The notes under the pieces are model-generated. The model was given only the letters and a program-made list of their open reading frames with translations. It did not search any database and was not told where the DNA came from. A DNA stretch of 19,426 bases from an uncultured Collinsella sp. (lineage in GTDB: Bacteria; Actinomycetota; Coriobacteriia; Coriobacteriales; Coriobacteriaceae). The stretch is taken from positions 1 to 19,426 of the forward strand of contig USLO01000012.1 in the NCBI GenBank assembly GCA_900555515.1. The letters are read 5' to 3'. Shown here piece after piece: positions 15,663 to 19,426 of the stretch. The first letter of the stretch is position 1. Each line of letters begins with the position of its first letter. Made by a program: the position numbers and the translations under genes.

Positions 15663-17033
15663 ATGGACCAGCGTTCCGTACGCGATATTCTTGCCGGTAA
15701 AACCTACTTTATCCGCACCTTTGGCTGCCAGATGAATCAGCACGACTCCGAGCGTGTGAGCGGTCTGCTTGATTCGTATGGCTGCCTCATGGCGCTCGAT
15801 CCCGCGCATGCCGATATCGTTGTCTTCATGACATGCTGCGTGCGCGAGGCCGCCGATACTCGCCTGTACGGTCAGTGCAATTCCTGCAAAAGCCTGCCGC
15901 CTTCGCCTTCGGGCAAGCGCGTGGTTGCCGTTGGTGGTTGCATCGCGCAGCGCGATGGCGAGGGCCTGCTCACCAACGTCGATAACGTCAATGTCATCTT
16001 TGGCACGCATTCCATCGCACATGTGGCCGAGCTCATTGCCGAGGCGTTCCTTGATGGTAAGCGTCATATCCGCACCAATGAGCATGAGGATACGGATGCC
16101 ATGAGCATGCCGTGGCATCGCGAGACCCAGTATCACGCCTGGGTGCCCATCATGACGGGCTGCAATAATTTCTGCACCTATTGCATCGTGCCGTACGTGC
16201 GCGGTCGCGAAAAGAGCCGCCCCTTCGAGGAGATTGTCGACGAGGTGACCGGTTTGGTGCGCCAGGGCGTGCGTGAGATTACGCTGCTGGGCCAAAACGT
16301 TAACTCATATGGTCGCGATCTGTTTGGCAAGCCGCGTTTTGCCGATCTGCTGCGTGCCGTGGGCGATACGGGTGTGGAGCGCATCTTCTTTACGTCTTCG
16401 CATCCCAAGGATCTGCTGCCCGAGACCATCGACGCCATGGCCGAGACGCCTGCTGTTATGCCGCAGCTGCACCTGGCCGTCCAGTCAGGTTCGACGCGGA
16501 TCCTCAAAGAGATGAATCGCCGTTATACACGCGAGGACTATTTGGACCTGGTCGATCGCATTCGCAACCGTATGCCCGATATCGCACTCTCGACCGACAT
16601 TATCGTTGGCTTCCCGGGCGAGACTGAAGAAGACTTTGAGCAGACGCTCTCGCTTGCCGAGACGGTTCGCTATGCCCAGGCCTATACCTTCATTTATTCC
16701 AAGCGCGCCGGTACCCCGGCCGCAGAGATTGACGATCCTACGCCGCATGAGGTTATTCTCGAGCGTTTCAACCGCCTGGTTAAGGTTATCGAGACCACGG
16801 CACACGAGTATAACCAGGGTGAGCTTCATACTGTGGTTCCGGCGCTCATTGAGGGAACGAGTAAAAAGAACGACGCGGTCCTGCTGGGCAAGAGTCCTAA
16901 GAATCAGACCGTTCATGCGCCCATCCCCGAGGGCTACAGCATCGATCAGCTTGTTGGCAAGATCGTTGATGTTGACGTTGACGTTGCCAAGACCTGGTAT
17001 TTGTCCGGCTCCGTTGTGGGCGAGCCGCGCTAA
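15663..17033 (+). CDS. miaB: tRNA-2-methylthio-N6-isopentenyladenosine synthase MiaB
   Basis: Radical SAM enzyme that adds the methylthio group to isopentenyl-A37 of tRNAs reading UNN codons. The start at 15663 leaves nine bases after the TAGGA ribosome site; ATG at 15657 would leave only three. The 456 residues have an N-terminal UPF0004 domain with C22 (TFGCQMNQHDSE), C58 and C93. The radical SAM motif CNNFCTYC has C167, C171 and C174. The TRAM domain is at the C-terminus. The usual NTC at the second cluster cysteine is MTC (FMTCCVRE), an Asn-to-Met change that leaves the cysteine intact. MiaA, which makes its substrate, is encoded by the next gene, and the two overlap by one base. Confidence 0.96.
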   Translation: MDQRSVRDILAGKTYFIRTFGCQMNQHDSERVSGLLDSYGCLMALDPAHADIVVFMTCCVREAADTRLYGQCNSCKSLPPSPSGKRVVAVGGCIAQRDGEGLLTNVDNVNVIFGTHSIAHVAELIAEAFLDGKRHIRTNEHEDTDAMSMPWHRETQYHAWVPIMTGCNNFCTYCIVPYVRGREKSRPFEEIVDEVTGLVRQGVREITLLGQNVNSYGRDLFGKPRFADLLRAVGDTGVERIFFTSSHPKDLLPETIDAMAETPAVMPQLHLAVQSGSTRILKEMNRRYTREDYLDLVDRIRNRMPDIALSTDIIVGFPGETEEDFEQTLSLAETVRYAQAYTFIYSKRAGTPAAEIDDPTPHEVILERFNRLVKVIETTAHEYNQGELHTVVPALIEGTSKKNDAVLLGKSPKNQTVHAPIPEGYSIDQLVGKIVDVDVDVAKTWYLSGSVVGEPR

Positions 17034-17971
17034 TGGTTTCTCCCGGGGCAGGTCTTTCCGCCGTCGCGATCGTCGGTCCGACGGCGGCTGGTAAGAGTGA
17101 TGTTGCCGACCGTTTGGCCGCTCGTCTTTCGTCCGAAGTGCTGTCGTGCGATGCGATGCAAATCTATCGCGGCATGGACATCGGTACCGCAAAGATGGCG
17201 CCCGATGAGTGTACGGCGCCGCTGCGTCTCGTCGACATTGTAGAGCCGGGTGTGGCATATTCTGCTGCGCTTTATCAGGCTGACGCTCGCGCGCATGTTG
17301 AACGTCTCCTTGGTTCGGGTTGCCTGCCGGTTTTTTGCGGAGGTACGGGGCTGTATCTCAAGGCCGCCCTCGATGAGATGGACTTTCCCTCGGGCGAACT
17401 TGAGGACGATCGCCGTGCGGGCTATCAGGAGCTTGCCGAGCGTATTGGTGAGGAAGAACTGCATGCCCTGCTTGCCGAGCGTGACCCCGAGTCCGCTGCG
17501 GTCATCCACCCCCATAATGTTCGCCGCGTGATTCGTGCGCTCGAAATGCACGATGATGGTATCTCCTATGCACAGCAAAAAAGTCAGTTTAGTGTTCCGC
17601 GCGAGCATTATCATGCTCTATGGTTTGGTCTGACGCGTAATCGCGAGGTTCTCTACGAGCGCATTAACCTACGTGTCGATCTGATGTTTGAACAGGGTCT
17701 TGTCGATGAGGTTCGCGGTCTGATGGACCAGGGGCTGGGAGATGCCCTGACGTCGATGCAGGCAATTGGCTATAAAGAGATTATCGATGCTTTTAATGGC
17801 GTGATGAGCATGGATGAGGCTCGCGAGCTCATTAAGATGCGTTCGCGTCGTTATGCCAAGCGTCAGCTTTCGTGGTTTAAGCGCGATGACCGTATCGTGT
17901 GGTTTGATATGGACGAGTTTACGATCGATGAGGTCGTTGAGGACATCCTGCATCGTATTGAGGCTGCCTAA
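17033..17971 (+). CDS. miaA: tRNA dimethylallyltransferase MiaA
   Basis: Transfers the dimethylallyl group to A37 of tRNA, the step before MiaB. The 312 residues are full length. The P-loop GPTAAGKS is at residues 15-22. CDAMQIYRGMDIGTAKM contains the catalytic aspartate D40. FCGGTGLYLKAALDEMD and RRYAKRQLSWFKRD near the C-terminus are typical. The ATG overlaps the miaB stop in TAATG, and the stop overlaps the hflX ATG in the same way, so all three genes are coupled. No separate promoter is seen. Confidence 0.96.
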   Translation: MVSPGAGLSAVAIVGPTAAGKSDVADRLAARLSSEVLSCDAMQIYRGMDIGTAKMAPDECTAPLRLVDIVEPGVAYSAALYQADARAHVERLLGSGCLPVFCGGTGLYLKAALDEMDFPSGELEDDRRAGYQELAERIGEEELHALLAERDPESAAVIHPHNVRRVIRALEMHDDGISYAQQKSQFSVPREHYHALWFGLTRNREVLYERINLRVDLMFEQGLVDEVRGLMDQGLGDALTSMQAIGYKEIIDAFNGVMSMDEARELIKMRSRRYAKRQLSWFKRDDRIVWFDMDEFTIDEVVEDILHRIEAA

Positions 17972-18231
17972 TGGCCCGTTTCCCCCTTGTTCCCACGGCA
18001 CCCGAGCCCGAGCGTGCCATATTAGTTGGTGTTGAGTGGCGCGACAATGCATGGCCGCTCGATCGTTCGCTTGACGAGCTTGAGCGCCTGGCCCATACGG
18101 CTGGCGCCCAGTGCGTGGCGCGTTTGTCACAGCGTCTGGTTAAGCCGTATCCAAAATCGTTTATCGGTTCCGGTAAGGTTGAAGAGCTGTGCGGCCTGGT
18201 GCATCGCATGGATGCCGATGTCGTTATTTTT
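17971..18231 (+). CDS. hflX: GTPase HflX, N-terminal fragment cut by the junction
   Basis: HflX is a ribosome-associated GTPase that rescues stalled ribosomes under stress. Only the first 87 residues are seen. They include PERAILVGVEW, WPLDRSLDELERLAHTAGA and the signature PYPKSFIGSGKVEEL, ending ADVVIF at F87. Family members continue with an acidic stretch (D-D-E-L-S-P type) and then the G domain. Here the frame continues into unrelated, AT-rich sequence and stops at 18361-18363. The G domain is missing entirely. The start ATG overlaps the miaA stop by one base. Confidence 0.9.
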
Positions 18232-18245
18232 ATCCCAGATAATTT
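18222..18245. other. Junction between GC-rich and AT-rich DNA
   Basis: hflX homology ends at 18231. From about 18232 the opposite strand is coding for a helicase. Base composition, codon use and gene direction all change here. The sequence around the join is T-rich (GTTATTTTTATCCC), which could have given a short overlap. No transposon end, integrase or attachment repeat is visible. The exact point cannot be fixed to better than about ten bases. Confidence 0.85.
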
Positions 18246-19215
18246 TGGCGATCTCTTCCCTCTGGCTTTTAAACACTGCATACTCAACCGGTTCTCCTGC
18301 CTCCTGGTTCGCCTGAATCTTCTTTTGGAAACGTTCCTTATTACATCCGATCAGACGGAGTGATGCCTCCACGATCTCTTTTTGTGAACGGTAATTGGTA
18401 TCCAGTAAAATCTGCTCTGCCTCCGGATAATCGTCTTTAAAATGCAGCATAAGCTCCGGTCTTGCCCCACGGAAACGATAGATGGACTGGTCATCATCTC
18501 CCACGACAAACAGATTATTTTCCGGTGCTGCAAGCATTTTAACAATATCAAACTGTATCTTGTTAATGTCCTGAAACTCATCAATAAGGATGTACTGAAA
18601 CTTTCTCTGCCATGCCGATAAAATATCTTTTCGCTCCCTGAAAAGCTCATAAGTATAAACGAGCATATCATCGAAATCGATCAGTTTATGCTGATGCAGA
18701 TATTCATGATATTCTCCATAAATTCTTCGAAATATATTTTCAGCACAGTTCGTGGAATAGTAATGTTCGATGGAGACTCCTGTATTTTTTACCATACTGA
18801 TCTCTCCAAGAATGGATGATACAAATTCCGTTTCATCCTCATACTCAAGACGGTGTTTTTGGACAAGTTCACGCATAAGCGCATACTTTTGTTCTTCCCG
18901 GACGATATTATTTGCATTGTAATTGTATGCATGCTTTAAAATGCTAAAATAGACGGCGTGGAATGTTCCAAATGTGACCGGATACGAACCGTTTCCCATC
19001 AGACTTAAGAAACGGGTCTTCATTTCCAATGCTGCCGCTTTTGTAAAAGTAATCACTAAAATATTGGACGGATTCACATGATATTTTGTGATCAGGTTTT
19101 TTGTCCGCTCCGTAATGACCGCTGTCTTTCCGGAGCCTGGACCTGCCAGGGTAAGGCACGGACCGTTAAAATGTCCGATTGCCTTCACCTGGGAATCATT
19201 GTATCTTTTTTCCAT
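18232..19215 (-). CDS. UvrD/Rep-type DNA helicase, N-terminal part cut by the junction
   Basis: Superfamily 1A ATP-dependent 3'-5' DNA helicase. It starts MEKRYNDSQVKAI at 19215 and runs about 328 residues before the join. Motifs seen are Walker A GPGSGKT at 25-31, VITFTKAAALEMKTR (Ia region), the Walker B motif ILIDEFQD, VVGDDDQSIYRFRGA (III) and LDTNYRSQKEIV (IV). Motifs V and VI, needed for activity, are missing. The frame remains open to 18127, but residues after about WDK are antisense hflX sequence. The codon use is AT-rich and unlike genes to the left. The ATG lies ten bases after the gltX stop; the ribosome site AAAGGG is close to the ATG. An upstream in-frame ATG at 19284 falls inside gltX and is rejected. 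Confidence 0.92.
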
Positions 19216-19225
19216 AAATACCCTT

Positions 19226-19426
19226 TTATTTGCTGAGTAATTCAATACCTTTTTTGATGCGGGCAATGGACTCTTCTTTTCCAAGTACCTCCATCAGCTC
19301 TGTCGCTCCGCTCGGTGTCATCTTTTTTCCGGAAACAGCCTTACGGATCGGCCACATAATATAACCGGTCTTGTATCCTTTTTCTTTTCCGAATGCGCTG
19401 AGCATCTCAAAGAGAGCATCATTGCT
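19226..19426 (-). CDS. gltX: Glutamyl-tRNA synthetase, C-terminal end
   Basis: Class I enzyme charging tRNA with glutamate. Only the last 66 residues lie in the window, starting SNDALFEMLSAFGKEKGYKTG. The segment YIMWPIRKAVSGKKMTPSGA and the ending ELMEVLGKEESIARIKKGIELLSK match the anticodon-binding end of GluRS or GlnRS-like enzymes. The frame is open to the window edge. It uses AT-rich codons like the helicase gene and lies ten bases upstream of it, probably in one transcript. A GluRS is most likely; the fragment alone cannot exclude a closely related non-discriminating form. Confidence 0.85.
   Translation of the reverse strand, partial: SNDALFEMLSAFGKEKGYKTGYIMWPIRKAVSGKKMTPSGATELMEVLGKEESIARIKKGIELLSK

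Noticed and set aside
18232..18363. Continuation of the hflX frame to a stop at 18363
   Set aside because: The residues after F87 are antisense helicase sequence and do not resemble HflX.
1..19426. CRISPR array, tRNA or rRNA genes, transposase, integrase, phage genes
   Set aside because: No regularly spaced repeats of CRISPR size, no RNA gene signatures and no mobile-element proteins were recognised. The short TTTGGTC array is too small and its units too short for CRISPR.

Overview
The window reads as two unrelated pieces of DNA joined near position 18231. Bases 1-18231 are GC-rich, with codon use dominated by GAG, AAG, CGC and GTC. All genes there lie on the + strand and encode housekeeping proteins. 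The protein sequences, the presence of SpoVS and RecX, and the GC content suggest a gut actinobacterium of the class Coriobacteriia, probably Collinsella-like. That placement is inference from recognition, not from a database search. Bases 18232-19426 are clearly more AT-rich (many AAA, ATA, TTT), and both genes there lie on the - strand. They look like DNA from a low-GC Firmicute, probably a Lachnospiraceae-type Clostridium relative.

Layout of the left piece: pnp (3' part) and its terminator; rnj (RNase J); ftsK/spoIIIE, starting at TTG just after rnj; a RodZ-like HTH/membrane protein; yajQ; rimO; pgsA; pncC (stand-alone CinA C-terminal domain) and a terminator; a helically phased repeat array, then a LexA-controlled promoter; recA; recX; a structured leader with its own strong promoter; rny (RNase Y); a GHKL-type ATPase of unknown function; spoVS; miaB; miaA; and the first 87 codons of hflX. 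Most genes overlap or are separated by a few bases, so the piece reads as about five transcription units: pnp; rnj-ftsK-rodZ-like-yajQ-rimO-pgsA-pncC; recA-recX; rny-ATPase; and spoVS-miaB-miaA-hflX.

The order pnp, RNase J, FtsK/SpoIIIE, RodZ-like (ymfM), pgsA, cinA, recA, rny, X, spoVS, miaB, miaA, hflX is recognisably the same as in Bacillus subtilis. There X is the phosphodiesterase gene ymdB. Here X is a GHKL ATPase starting one base after the rny stop. This is the best candidate in the window for an undescribed partner of RNA decay. The cluster as a whole joins RNA turnover (pnp, rnj, rny), tRNA and ribosome modification (miaA, miaB, rimO, hflX), DNA repair (recA, recX), chromosome segregation and cell shape (ftsK, RodZ-like) and phospholipid synthesis (pgsA).

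The right piece holds a truncated UvrD/Rep-type helicase and the last 66 codons of gltX. The junction cuts two genes in mid-domain, with no integrase, transposase or terminal repeat visible. The most likely reading is an assembly chimera; a real transfer event remains possible.
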